Shown: positions 1 through 5,899 of the stretch, one piece after another
Layout: every line of letters begins with the position of its first letter
Numbering within the stretch: position 1 is the stretch's first letter
DNA from: an uncultured Lachnospiraceae bacterium
Lineage (GTDB): Bacteria; Bacillota_A; Clostridia; Lachnospirales; Lachnospiraceae
Reading direction: 5' to 3'
NCBI GenBank assembly: GCA_910587495.1
Contig: CAJUMT010000192.1
Coordinates: 1-6,688 of the forward strand
DNA: 6,688 nt
Program-made: the position numbers and the translations under genes
Notes under the pieces: model-generated
The model's database searches: none
What the model saw: the letters and a program-made list of their open reading frames with translations, nothing else
What the model was told of the DNA's origin: nothing

Positions 1-496
1 TTCCTGCTTCTCTTGTTTTCACAAGATCTATGACCCGCTGGTTAGAACTTCCTCTGTAAGGAAGCGTAAGGTCTCTTTGTTCCAATATAAAAGGCCCGTC
101 CACCAGAATATCCGCCAGCGTAAGAAGCCCATGGACATACGGGTCTTCCATTTTTTGCAGCTGTTCTAGCAGATAGCCTGTATAGACCATCAGATTCCTG
201 CCATACTCCTTTACCGCCCGGGCAACCGGCAGAAGCGCATGTGCCTGACAAAAAGGTTCTCCTCCTGAAAATGTCACTCCTGACAAAAGAGGATTTTCCC
301 GAATCTGTTTTAAAATCTGTTCTGTATCTGCTTCCTTTCCTGCCGCAAAATCATGTGTCTGAGGATTATGGCATCCCGCACAATGGTGCGGGCACCCCTG
401 CGTAAAAATCACATATCGGATGCCCGGACCGTCTACAATCGAATCCTGTACAATTCCCGCAATCCGCAGAGGTTCAGGATAAACTGTGTTTGACAC
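1..496 (-). CDS. nrdG: Anaerobic ribonucleotide reductase activating protein NrdG (3' end off window)
   Basis: Radical-SAM activase that reduces S-adenosylmethionine with a [4Fe-4S] cluster to put the glycyl radical on class III ribonucleotide reductase, in the cytoplasm. About 165 residues are visible from a GTG start at 496. The cluster motif is GCPHHCAGCHNP with Cys35, Cys39 and Cys42 (CxxxCxxC), preceded by DSIVDGPGIR, which is typical of NrdG. The SAM-binding TFSGGEP is at 75-81, and the C-terminal family motifs LVDGPF (131-136) and RGSSNQR (148-154) follow. NrdG proteins are usually about 155-180 aa, so only a few residues should be missing. The GTG start is chosen because GGAGGAG (504-510) lies 7 nt upstream and no ATG fits. 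The start overlaps the end of the small glycyl radical gene by 23 nt, suggesting translational coupling. Identity is seen in the motifs; its partner is inferred to be the split NrdD beside it. Confidence 0.95.
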   Translation of the reverse strand, partial: MSNTVYPEPLRIAGIVQDSIVDGPGIRYVIFTQGCPHHCAGCHNPQTHDFAAGKEADTEQILKQIRENPLLSGVTFSGGEPFCQAHALLPVARAVKEYGRNLMVYTGYLLEQLQKMEDPYVHGLLTLADILVDGPFILEQRDLTLPYRGSSNQRVIDLVKTREAG

Positions 497-632
497 GGTC
501 TTTCTCCTCCGCGCGCTTCGCATTATTAAACCGATCCGTCGTCCCCACCAAATATCCGGTGATCCGTCTGATCCTGTCAAAGTTCACATCTTCTCCGACT
601 TTTCCGTCTTTTGGTAATACCTTTCCTGCCAT
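474..632 (-). CDS. Stand-alone glycyl radical domain of anaerobic ribonucleotide reductase (52 aa)
   Basis: A 52-residue protein matching the extreme C-terminus of NrdD. It begins MAGKVLPKDGKVGEDVNFDR, then RIRRITGYLVGTTDRFNNAK, and ends RAEEKDRVKHSLS. The glycyl radical signature (R-[IV]-[CST]-G-Y) is present as RITGY, so Gly26 (codon 555-557) is the predicted radical residue. In ordinary NrdD proteins this segment directly follows the zinc ribbon of the same chain; here it has its own ATG, with AGGAGG at 640-645 spaced 7 nt, and lies 29 nt after the stop of the large chain in another frame. The end overlaps nrdG by 23 nt. The likely role, inferred, is to dock on the large chain and be activated by NrdG, much as GrcA/YfiD supplies a spare glycyl domain to pyruvate formate-lyase. 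No catalytic cysteines are present, so it cannot act alone. Confidence 0.85.
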   Translation of the reverse strand: MAGKVLPKDGKVGEDVNFDRIRRITGYLVGTTDRFNNAKRAEEKDRVKHSLS

Positions 633-639
633 TTTTCTG

Positions 640-645
640 CCTCCT
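640..645 (-). promoter_or_regulatory. Strong ribosome binding site of the stand-alone glycyl radical gene
   Basis: On the minus strand a perfect AGGAGG lies 7 nt before the ATG at 632, in the 29-nt gap after the stop of the large chain. It argues that the 52-codon ORF is translated as a gene in its own right and is not the debris of a disrupted nrdD. Confidence 0.8.
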
Positions 646-661
646 GTTGTTTTTTTATTAT

Positions 662-2977
662 TTAATGATTCGCATCCATATATACCGGCACATCCGGATA
701 TTTCTTTCTTAATTCATTCAACTTCTCAATCGGCACAGCCTCGCCTTCCCGGCGTCCGCACCTGGGACATATCTCGTCAATCACACCTGTATAGCCGCAG
801 ACCGGGTCCCGGTCCACCGGATGGTTCACCGAACCGTACCCGATGCCGCTCTCTTTCATGCATCGGATAATTGCCTCAAACGCCTCTGGATTTTTCGCTG
901 TATCCCCATCCAGCTCCACATAGCTGATATGCCCGGCGTTGGTCAGCGCATGATAGGGCGCCTCTGTCCGAATCTTCTGAAACGCATTGATAGGATAATA
1001 CACCGGCACATGAAACGAATTGGTATAGTATTCTCTGTCCGTCACTCCCGGAATTTTCCCAAAACGCTTCTGGTCCATCCGCACAAACCTGCCTGACAGT
1101 CCTTCTGCGGGGGTAGCCAGCAATGCAAAATTAAGTCCTGTCTTTTCCGTCTCTTTATCCAGATACTCCCGCATATGGGAGATAATCTCAAGCCCCAGTT
1201 TCTGACTCTCTTCGCTCTCTCCATGATGCTTCCCGGTCAGCGCTTTTAGCGTCTCCGCCAATCCGATAAAGCCGACACTCAATGTCCCGTTTTTAAGAAT
1301 CTCTCCCACCTGGTCGCCGATATTTAATTCCTCAGATCCGATCCAGATCCCCTGTCCCATCAGAAACGGATAATTTTTCACGGTTTTTTTCTTCTGAATC
1401 CCAAACCGATGTAAAAGCTGCCGGCAGCAAAGTTCCAGACGCTTGTCCAGATCCGTGTAAAACTTGTCCAAATCTCCTTTGGCTAGGATTCCAAGCCTCG
1501 GAAGGTTGATGGAAGTAAAACTTAAATTTCCCCTTCCGCAGGTCACTTCTTTCGTCTTGTCATAATGATTGCCCATCACCCGGGTACGGCATCCCATATA
1601 GGCGATCTCCGTATCGTAATCGCCCTCTTTATAGTAAGCCAGATTAAACGGAGCGTCTATAAAGCTGAAATTAGGAAACAGCCTTTTCGCCGACACTTTG
1701 ACAGCCAACCGGAACAGGTCATAATTAGGATCTTCCGGATTATAGTTGATTCCTTCTTTTACTTTAAAAATCTGCACCGGAAAGATAGCAGTCTCGCCGT
1801 TCCCAAGCCCTACATCGGTCACTTTCAGAAGGTTTCTGATTGCCATCCGCGCTTCCGGGGAAGTACAGGTTCCGTAATTAATTGAACTGAAAGGCACCTG
1901 TGCGCCCGCCCTGGAATTCATGGTGTTCAAATTATGAATCAAAGACTCCATCGCCTGATAAGTTGCAAGATCCGTCTCTTTCAACGCGATGCGAATGGAA
2001 GTTTTGTGGCATCTTCGAATACTTTCTTCCTCCGGCGAAATTCCGAGCCACCGGCTGCCCTGCTCTAAAAGCCATTTCACCAGGTCTTCTTCATAACTGT
2101 CTATGTTTTCCATGTTGATACGCTCCGGCATAGCATTTTTCAAGGCGCAACGAAACTCGTCTTCCAAAGCCTTTTCACAATTATATTCCAGCCAGAAATA
2201 TCTCTGCACCGCATCATAGTATTCTTTGCGGAAGGTACACGCCACACCCTCTGCCATGGCATAATCGAAATTAGGGACAGACTGCCCGCCATGCATCTCA
2301 TTTTGGTTCGCCTGGATCGCGATACAGGCGAGAGCCGCATAGCTTATAATGGATTTGGGCTGACGTATATAACCGTGTCCGGTAGAAAACCCGTCTTTAA
2401 ACAATTTGATCAAATCGATCTGACAGCAAGTCTCCGTCAGCATATAAAAATCCTTGTCATGGATATGGATATCGCCGTTGATATGCGCCGCCGCGATGTC
2501 TTTGGGGAGAATATAATTGTCTACGAAATAATTCGCTCCCTCAGAACCGTATTTCAGCATAGTGCCCATAGAGGTATCTGCGTCGATATTGGCATTCTCT
2601 CTTTTAATATCCGCATCCGCCGCGCTGGTAAAGGTCAGTTCCCTGTATATGTTCATCAAATCCGTCTCAGACTTGCGGATCTTTGTATGCTCCGCCCGGT
2701 AAAGGATATATGCCTTCGCCGTCTTGGCAAATCCGTTCTCGATGAGCTTCTCTTCCACCAGATCCTGCACCTCTTCAACCGTTGGCACCTGTCCTTCCGG
2801 AATGGCGTCCACCACCGCATCCGAAAGCTGTTCAAACTGGTACGGCGCAATGGCTTCTACCCTTGCCGCATCGTTGGCCTTCCGGATCGCATCCCGTATT
2901 TTTTTTACATCGAAGGGCACCGGCATACCGTTACGTTTTCTGATAGTAGCCGGGCATACAATGGCGTTCCCCCTCAT
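662..2977 (-). CDS. nrdD: Anaerobic (class III) ribonucleoside-triphosphate reductase, large chain lacking the glycyl radical motif
   Basis: Reduces ribonucleotides to deoxyribonucleotides without oxygen. The 771-aa chain has an N-terminal ATP-cone (about 6-100; TIRKRNG, then an FAKTAKAYILYR segment). The 10-stranded barrel core follows, with NGDIHIHD (167-174), TETCCQIDL (Cys184/185), a GAQVPFSSINYGT loop (358-370) and YMGCRTR (Cys463); the barrel cysteines are the likely catalytic pair. A zinc-ribbon-like DPVCGYTGVIDEICPRCGRR has Cys727, 737 and 740. In the family the RVxGY/RITGY glycyl radical segment comes next, but this chain ends instead with about 30 other residues (to YMDANH) and stops. 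The missing segment is encoded by the next gene. The ATG at 2977 is chosen over the one at 3040 because GGAGG (2985-2989) sits 7 nt upstream and the longer start would place NrdR-like boxes inside coding sequence. First gene of nrdD / small chain / nrdG. Confidence 0.95.
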   Translation of the reverse strand: MRGNAIVCPATIRKRNGMPVPFDVKKIRDAIRKANDAARVEAIAPYQFEQLSDAVVDAIPEGQVPTVEEVQDLVEEKLIENGFAKTAKAYILYRAEHTKIRKSETDLMNIYRELTFTSAADADIKRENANIDADTSMGTMLKYGSEGANYFVDNYILPKDIAAAHINGDIHIHDKDFYMLTETCCQIDLIKLFKDGFSTGHGYIRQPKSIISYAALACIAIQANQNEMHGGQSVPNFDYAMAEGVACTFRKEYYDAVQRYFWLEYNCEKALEDEFRCALKNAMPERINMENIDSYEEDLVKWLLEQGSRWLGISPEEESIRRCHKTSIRIALKETDLATYQAMESLIHNLNTMNSRAGAQVPFSSINYGTCTSPEARMAIRNLLKVTDVGLGNGETAIFPVQIFKVKEGINYNPEDPNYDLFRLAVKVSAKRLFPNFSFIDAPFNLAYYKEGDYDTEIAYMGCRTRVMGNHYDKTKEVTCGRGNLSFTSINLPRLGILAKGDLDKFYTDLDKRLELCCRQLLHRFGIQKKKTVKNYPFLMGQGIWIGSEELNIGDQVGEILKNGTLSVGFIGLAETLKALTGKHHGESEESQKLGLEIISHMREYLDKETEKTGLNFALLATPAEGLSGRFVRMDQKRFGKIPGVTDREYYTNSFHVPVYYPINAFQKIRTEAPYHALTNAGHISYVELDGDTAKNPEAFEAIIRCMKESGIGYGSVNHPVDRDPVCGYTGVIDEICPRCGRREGEAVPIEKLNELRKKYPDVPVYMDANH

Positions 2978-2990
2978 TTCCTTCCCTCCA

Positions 2991-3006
2991 AAACTATATG
3001 TGGTAT
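2991..3006 (-). promoter_or_regulatory. Putative NrdR box, promoter-downstream copy
   Basis: The 16-mer, plus strand AAACTATATGTGGTAT, resembles the palindromic NrdR consensus (roughly ACACWATATATWGTGT as I recall it), matching the C-T-A-T-A-T core and the GT half. It lies between the nrdD ribosome binding site and the upstream box, 31 bp from that copy. NrdR is the ATP/dATP-sensing zinc-finger repressor of ribonucleotide reductase genes. The nrdR gene is not in this window. Confidence 0.65.
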
Positions 3007-3021
3007 TTTTTCTTTTTGTCT

Positions 3022-3037
3022 GCGCTAAATATAGTAC
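3022..3037 (-). promoter_or_regulatory. Putative NrdR box, promoter-overlapping copy
   Basis: The 16-mer, plus strand GCGCTAAATATAGTAC, carries CTAAATATAGT, one base from the palindromic core CTATATATAGT. It starts 31 bp from the other box (15-bp gap), matching the three-helical-turn spacing described for tandem NrdR boxes. It overlaps the proposed -10 element of nrdD, a placement suited to repression. Confidence 0.7.
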
Positions 3038-3059
3038 CACTTAACAAAAAAAGATGCAA
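3031..3059 (-). promoter_or_regulatory. Probable nrdD promoter
   Basis: On the minus strand TTGCAT (3054-3059) is followed after 17 nt by TACTAT (3031-3036). The hexamers are only moderate matches to sigma-A consensus, but spacing is ideal and the -10 lies inside the upstream NrdR-type box. A start near 3024 would give a leader of about 47 nt containing the second box. Confidence 0.45.
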
Positions 3060-3110
3060 GGATGTTTTTAGAGAACTGTAGGTTGCTTTGCACCAAAAGC
3101 CCTGCATATC

Positions 3111-3977
3111 CTACAATGTATCGGCAAAAAAATCTTTATACCCTTCTCCGTAGATCTCATTGGCACTGGTGATAATCATAAAAGCCGAAGGATCCGTATC
3201 TTTTGCAATCTCCTCCACCCGTGGGCTTAACTGCTTACGGACAACACAAAAAATAATTTCTTTTTCTTTTTTTGTCCAGCCGCCCCGGCCATGCAGCCAG
3301 GTAATCCCCACTTCCAGATCTTTTAAAAGCTTTTTACCGATCTCCTCCGGAAACTCTGTTATGATATAAATCATCCTTGCCTCATCCCCGCCGTAGAGAA
3401 TATAGTCTAATGTCCGACCGCTGATCAGCACCGCCATCAGTGCATACAGAGCAATATTTAAGTCTTTAAAAATAAAACCTGAGACAGCGACGATCGTCAT
3501 ATCCGCACATTGAAACAAAAAACCGGTCTTTAAATGCCTGTATTTTTTCCGAATGATCTTAATAATAATATCCATGCCTCCGGTGGTGGCCCCTGTCCTG
3601 AATACCATGCCAATTCCGCAGGCAATCATCACACCTCCTGCCAACGCCGCTAAAAGCGGATCGTCCGTCAAGGCATTGTATCCGGACAAAAGATTGGTAA
3701 AAACCGAAGACATGACGACGGCGTAGGCAGTTTTTATGATAAAGCGCCAGCCAAATACCCATGTGCCGATCAGGACAATGGGAACATTCAGCAGGAAATA
3801 AAGAGTACCTGTCTCAATACCGCTTAAGCGGTTCAGGATCACAGCGATACCTGTGACCCCGCCCGGCGCCAGATTATTAGGATCCAAAAACAGACTGATA
3901 CCTGCCGCATAGACTAGAGAAGCCCCTGTGATCACCAATAAATCCCGTATTGTACGCAACCATGTCTTTCTTTCCAT
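3111..3977 (-). CDS. YitT-family membrane protein (DUF161 plus C-terminal DUF2179)
   Basis: Integral membrane protein of unknown function. The 288-residue chain has the usual family length and layout. Hydrophobic segments lie at about 10-31, 56-76, 80-98, 108-126 and 155-171, with a further short hydrophobic stretch at 174-188. The conserved loop DPNNLAPGGVTGIA (32-45) follows the first segment, and the family motif FRTGATTGGMDII lies at about 126-138. A soluble C-terminal DUF2179-like domain spans about 200-285 (GRGGWTKKEKEIIF at 230-243). The ATG at 3977 is preferred over an in-frame ATG at 4034 because AGGAG (3983-3987) precedes it and the longer form would overlap miaB. The ribosome binding site overlaps the miaB stop codon and the genes are 8 nt apart, so they are probably cotranscribed and coupled. 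No substrate can be read from sequence. Confidence 0.9.
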   Translation of the reverse strand: MERKTWLRTIRDLLVITGASLVYAAGISLFLDPNNLAPGGVTGIAVILNRLSGIETGTLYFLLNVPIVLIGTWVFGWRFIIKTAYAVVMSSVFTNLLSGYNALTDDPLLAALAGGVMIACGIGMVFRTGATTGGMDIIIKIIRKKYRHLKTGFLFQCADMTIVAVSGFIFKDLNIALYALMAVLISGRTLDYILYGGDEARMIYIITEFPEEIGKKLLKDLEVGITWLHGRGGWTKKEKEIIFCVVRKQLSPRVEEIAKDTDPSAFMIITSANEIYGEGYKDFFADTL

Positions 3978-3985
3978 ATCCGCTC

Positions 3986-5440
3986 CTATTTTAGTTTTGC
4001 AACTATAGTTCCCATATAATAAAATCCCATGCATTCGTCCAGGCGTACGCGCACCAGTTTGCCTAGAAGGGAGTGGTCGCCTTTAAAATGTACCACATGA
4101 TTGTTCCCCAATCTTCCTGTCATATAGCCTTCACGCTTGTTAGGTTCTTCCACCAGTACAGTATGCGTTTCGCCGGTAAAGCGTTCTGCTCTTTCTTTTG
4201 AAATGTCCTGCACTTCTTTTAGAAGCCGGTCAAAGCGGTCTTTGACCACATCTTCCGGTATCTGGTTTTCCATGGCAGCCGCAGGTGTACCGGTGCGTTT
4301 GCTGTAGATAAAGGTAAACGCGCTGTCATAGCGGACTTTCCATACCACTTCAAGCGTCTCCTGAAAGTCTTCTTCCGTCTCCCCCGGAAAGCCTACAATG
4401 ATGTCCGTCGTCAGCGCAATATCCGGTATCGCTCTGCGGATTTTCTCTGCCAAAGCGATATATTGTTCCTTTGTATACTTTCGGTTCATGGCCTTTAATA
4501 TCTGTGTGCTTCCAGACTGCAAAGGCAGATGCAGATGCCTGCAGATCTTTTTTGATTTTGCCATTACTTCGATCAGCTCGTCCGACAGATCCTTAGGATG
4601 CGAAGTCATAAAACGGATACGCGCAAGCCCTTCTATTTTTTCTATTTCCTGAAGAAGCGACGCAAAGCTTACAGGGTGTTCCAGATTTTTTCCATAAGAA
4701 TTTACATTCTGCCCTAAAAGCATGACCTCCACGACACCGTCTGCCACCAGCTGCCGGATCTCCCGGATGATATCTTCCGGTTCCCGGCTCCGCTCCCGTC
4801 CTCTTACATAAGGCACGATACAATAGCTGCAGAAATTGTTGCAGCCGAACATAATATTTACGCCGGATTTAAAAGGGTATTTACGCTCGATGGGCAGATC
4901 TTCCACGATCTGATCCGTATCTTTCCATATATCAATCACCATCCGATCCGACGCAAACATTGCCGCAAGAAGCTCCGCGAATTTAAAAATATTGTGCGTC
5001 CCGAATATCAGATCTACAAAACGGTAACTTTTTTTTATCTTCTCCACCACTTCCGCTTCCTGCATCATGCAGCCGCAAAGGGCGATCTTTCTGTGGGGAT
5101 GTTTTCTCTTGTAGCCATGCAGGACGCCCAGACGCCCGTATACCCGCAGGTTGGCGTTCTCCCGGACTGTACAGGTATTATAAATCACAAAGTCTGCATC
5201 CTCGCTCTTAGCTTCGACGTAACCGATCTTCTGTAATACCCCTGACAGCTTTTCTGAATCCCGGGCGTTCATCTGACACCCGAAGGTCTGGGTAAAAAAT
5301 GTAGGACGATGTCCTAACTTCTCTTCGAGTTCTTCTACATACTGGCGACATTTCGCCATATAATAGAACTGTCTGGCAGGTTCTTCTGTTGGCGGCTCTG
5401 CAGATATATCTATTTTATCCAAATCAATTTCATTATACAT
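3986..5440 (-). CDS. miaB: tRNA-2-methylthio-N6-dimethylallyladenosine synthase MiaB
   Basis: Cytoplasmic radical-SAM methylthiotransferase that adds a methylthio group to C2 of i6A37 in tRNAs reading UNN codons. The 484-aa protein has an N-terminal UPF0004/MTTase domain (about 48-165) with TFGCQMN (Cys55), NTCTVRENA (Cys90) and LCGCMMQ (Cys124) as the auxiliary [4Fe-4S] ligands. The radical-SAM domain (about 190-415) has GCNNFCSYCIVPYVRGRERS with Cys200, Cys204 and Cys207. A TRAM domain occupies about 420-482. YVRGRERSR and the overall pattern favour MiaB over MtaB or RimO. The first ATG is kept because the N-terminal extension ending PARQFYYM is common in Lachnospiraceae MiaB. The ribosome binding site is weak (AAGAG very close to the ATG). 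It is the first gene of a probable miaB-yitT unit. Confidence 0.96.
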   Translation of the reverse strand: MYNEIDLDKIDISAEPPTEEPARQFYYMAKCRQYVEELEEKLGHRPTFFTQTFGCQMNARDSEKLSGVLQKIGYVEAKSEDADFVIYNTCTVRENANLRVYGRLGVLHGYKRKHPHRKIALCGCMMQEAEVVEKIKKSYRFVDLIFGTHNIFKFAELLAAMFASDRMVIDIWKDTDQIVEDLPIERKYPFKSGVNIMFGCNNFCSYCIVPYVRGRERSREPEDIIREIRQLVADGVVEVMLLGQNVNSYGKNLEHPVSFASLLQEIEKIEGLARIRFMTSHPKDLSDELIEVMAKSKKICRHLHLPLQSGSTQILKAMNRKYTKEQYIALAEKIRRAIPDIALTTDIIVGFPGETEEDFQETLEVVWKVRYDSAFTFIYSKRTGTPAAAMENQIPEDVVKDRFDRLLKEVQDISKERAERFTGETHTVLVEEPNKREGYMTGRLGNNHVVHFKGDHSLLGKLVRVRLDECMGFYYMGTIVAKLK

Positions 5441-5464
5441 TTCTCTTGACTTTTTTCCCTTTCT

Positions 5465-5470
5465 ATTATA
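5465..5470 (-). promoter_or_regulatory. Probable -10 element for miaB
   Basis: Minus-strand TATAAT, 24 nt before the miaB ATG, giving a leader of about 18 nt. No convincing -35 is seen at 16-19 nt; that position falls within the base of the inverted repeat at 5479-5540. Confidence 0.45.
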
Positions 5471-5478
5471 TAATCGCC

Positions 5479-5540
5479 AAAAAGAAGCGGGTTTTTTACC
5501 GTACAGCTTTATGGCTCAAGCGGGGTGCTCGTTTCTTTTT
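5479..5540. repeat. Inverted repeat (11-bp stem, 40-nt interior), possible bidirectional terminator or structured RNA
   Basis: On the plus strand AAAAAGAAGCG (5479-5489) can pair with CGTTTCTTTTT (5530-5540), 10 Watson-Crick pairs and one G-U. The interior is GC-richer and can form only short 3-bp hairpins by eye, such as AGC-GGGGT-GCT. The A-tract and T-tract flanks look like a terminator usable from either side. It lies 12 nt past the stop of the small minus-strand ORF and just upstream of the miaB -10. The 40-nt interior is long for an intrinsic terminator, and I do not recognise a riboswitch class. Confidence 0.5.
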
Positions 5541-5552
5541 ATGTTTATAATG

Positions 5553-5663
5553 TCATACAAATACAGCTTCTTGTTCTCTGAATGTCTTATAACCAACTCT
5601 GCATGAAACACATATGATCTGATTTCCTTTTACATCTTTTATAACGCTTATGTTTCTTTCCAT
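5553..5663 (-). CDS. Small ORF, 36 aa, unrecognised or truncated
   Basis: A 36-codon ORF beginning MERNISVIKDVKGNQII and ending REQEAVFV, with two cysteines (CVSC). It is preceded by GGGAGG at 5667-5672, with a short 3-nt spacing to the ATG, and by an extended -10 promoter; an inverted repeat follows its stop. These signals favour expression. The first 17 residues resemble, from memory, the start of a family of roughly 170-aa Lachnospiraceae proteins of unknown function that begin with an ISVIKD-type motif, while the rest does not. It may therefore be a truncated remnant that keeps its original start region. Function unknown. Confidence 0.4.
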   Translation of the reverse strand: MERNISVIKDVKGNQIICVSCRVGYKTFREQEAVFV

Positions 5664-5709
5664 AATCCTCCCTTATATGCTGTCTTACTCCCTGAATAAT
5701 ATACCGCCC

Positions 5710-5738
5710 ATTATAGCACAGGTACGAATGAAAATAAA
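5710..5738 (-). promoter_or_regulatory. Extended -10 promoter of the small minus-strand ORF
   Basis: The minus strand shows TGCTATAAT, a perfect TATAAT at 5710-5715 with the TG extension. The -35 is poor (TTTATT at 5733-5738, 17-nt spacing), which an extended -10 can tolerate. The expected leader is about 40 nt before the ATG at 5663. It points away from the plus-strand promoter at 5759-5788. Confidence 0.55.
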
Positions 5739-5758
5739 GAACGAAGAACGACTGTTTT

Positions 5759-5788
5759 TTGACAGTTTCCCTTCGCCTGTGATATATT
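5759..5788 (+). promoter_or_regulatory. Promoter driving the YgiT-type gene
   Basis: Consensus TTGACA (5759-5764), 18-nt spacer, TATATT (5783-5788) with a TG extension (TGATATATT). Initiation near 5795 is expected, about 105 nt before the YgiT ATG. The -10 overlaps the first codons of the DUF4258 remnant, so it may be a fortuitous replacement for the lost operon promoter. Confidence 0.55.
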
Positions 5789-5899
5789 CATGTTGTTATG
5801 AGCGACAACGGACAATATTCCAGAATAATTACCGCTTACATTCCAGATACGGAAACATTTGAAATTGATCTTAAGACCGAAAGAAAGGAAGAAAAAAAC
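5783..5899 (+). pseudogene. C-terminal remnant of a DUF4258-type toxin, fused in frame to the next gene
   Basis: Thirty-nine in-frame codons read YIHVV, then MSDNGQYSRIITAYIPD, then TETFEIDLKTERKEEKN. The HVV...G.....IITAY.PD...F..DLKTRKE pattern is the end of DUF4258 proteins, RelE-like toxins commonly encoded directly before YgiT-type zinc fingers. A TGA stop (5780-5782) precedes it and I cannot find the N-terminal half upstream, although FFDSFPSP in another frame just before (5754-5777) weakly resembles the central DYPFPS-type motif. No stop separates it from the antitoxin: the frame runs on through 6133, giving a possible 111-aa fusion from an ATG at 5798 that has no clear ribosome binding site. 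Confidence 0.65.

Noticed and set aside
633..664. Programmed frameshift or stop read-through joining NrdD to the glycyl domain
   Set aside because: There is a complete spacer with its own AGGAGG and ATG, and read-through of the TAA gives residues unrelated to NrdD before the next stop. No slippery heptamer with a following structure stands out at the stop.
490..870. Plus-strand open frame across the nrdD and small glycyl gene region
   Set aside because: It is antisense to two recognisable genes and has no family features.
2291..3028. Long plus-strand open frame of about 245 codons opposite nrdD
   Set aside because: It lies wholly antisense to well-conserved nrdD codons, has no ribosome binding site or recognisable domain, and is explained as a shadow frame.
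2978..3040. Upstream ATG at 3040 extending NrdD by 21 residues
   Set aside because: It lacks a ribosome binding site, the extra residues do not belong to the ATP-cone, and the extension would cover the NrdR-type boxes and promoter; the ATG at 2977 has GGAGG at ideal spacing.
3041..3110. Intrinsic terminator between the YitT gene and nrdD
   Set aside because: A weak GCTTT/AAAGC hairpin is not followed by a T-tract, and the T7 run nearer nrdD has no stem before it, so read-through from miaB-yitT cannot be excluded.
5479..5540. Riboswitch or CRISPR-related repeat
   Set aside because: It lacks the conserved cores of riboswitch classes I know, and occurs once in the window without spacers.
5650..5862. 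Plus-strand frame of about 70 codons crossing the promoters
   Set aside because: It overlaps the opposite-strand small ORF and both promoters, has no ribosome binding site and resembles no family.
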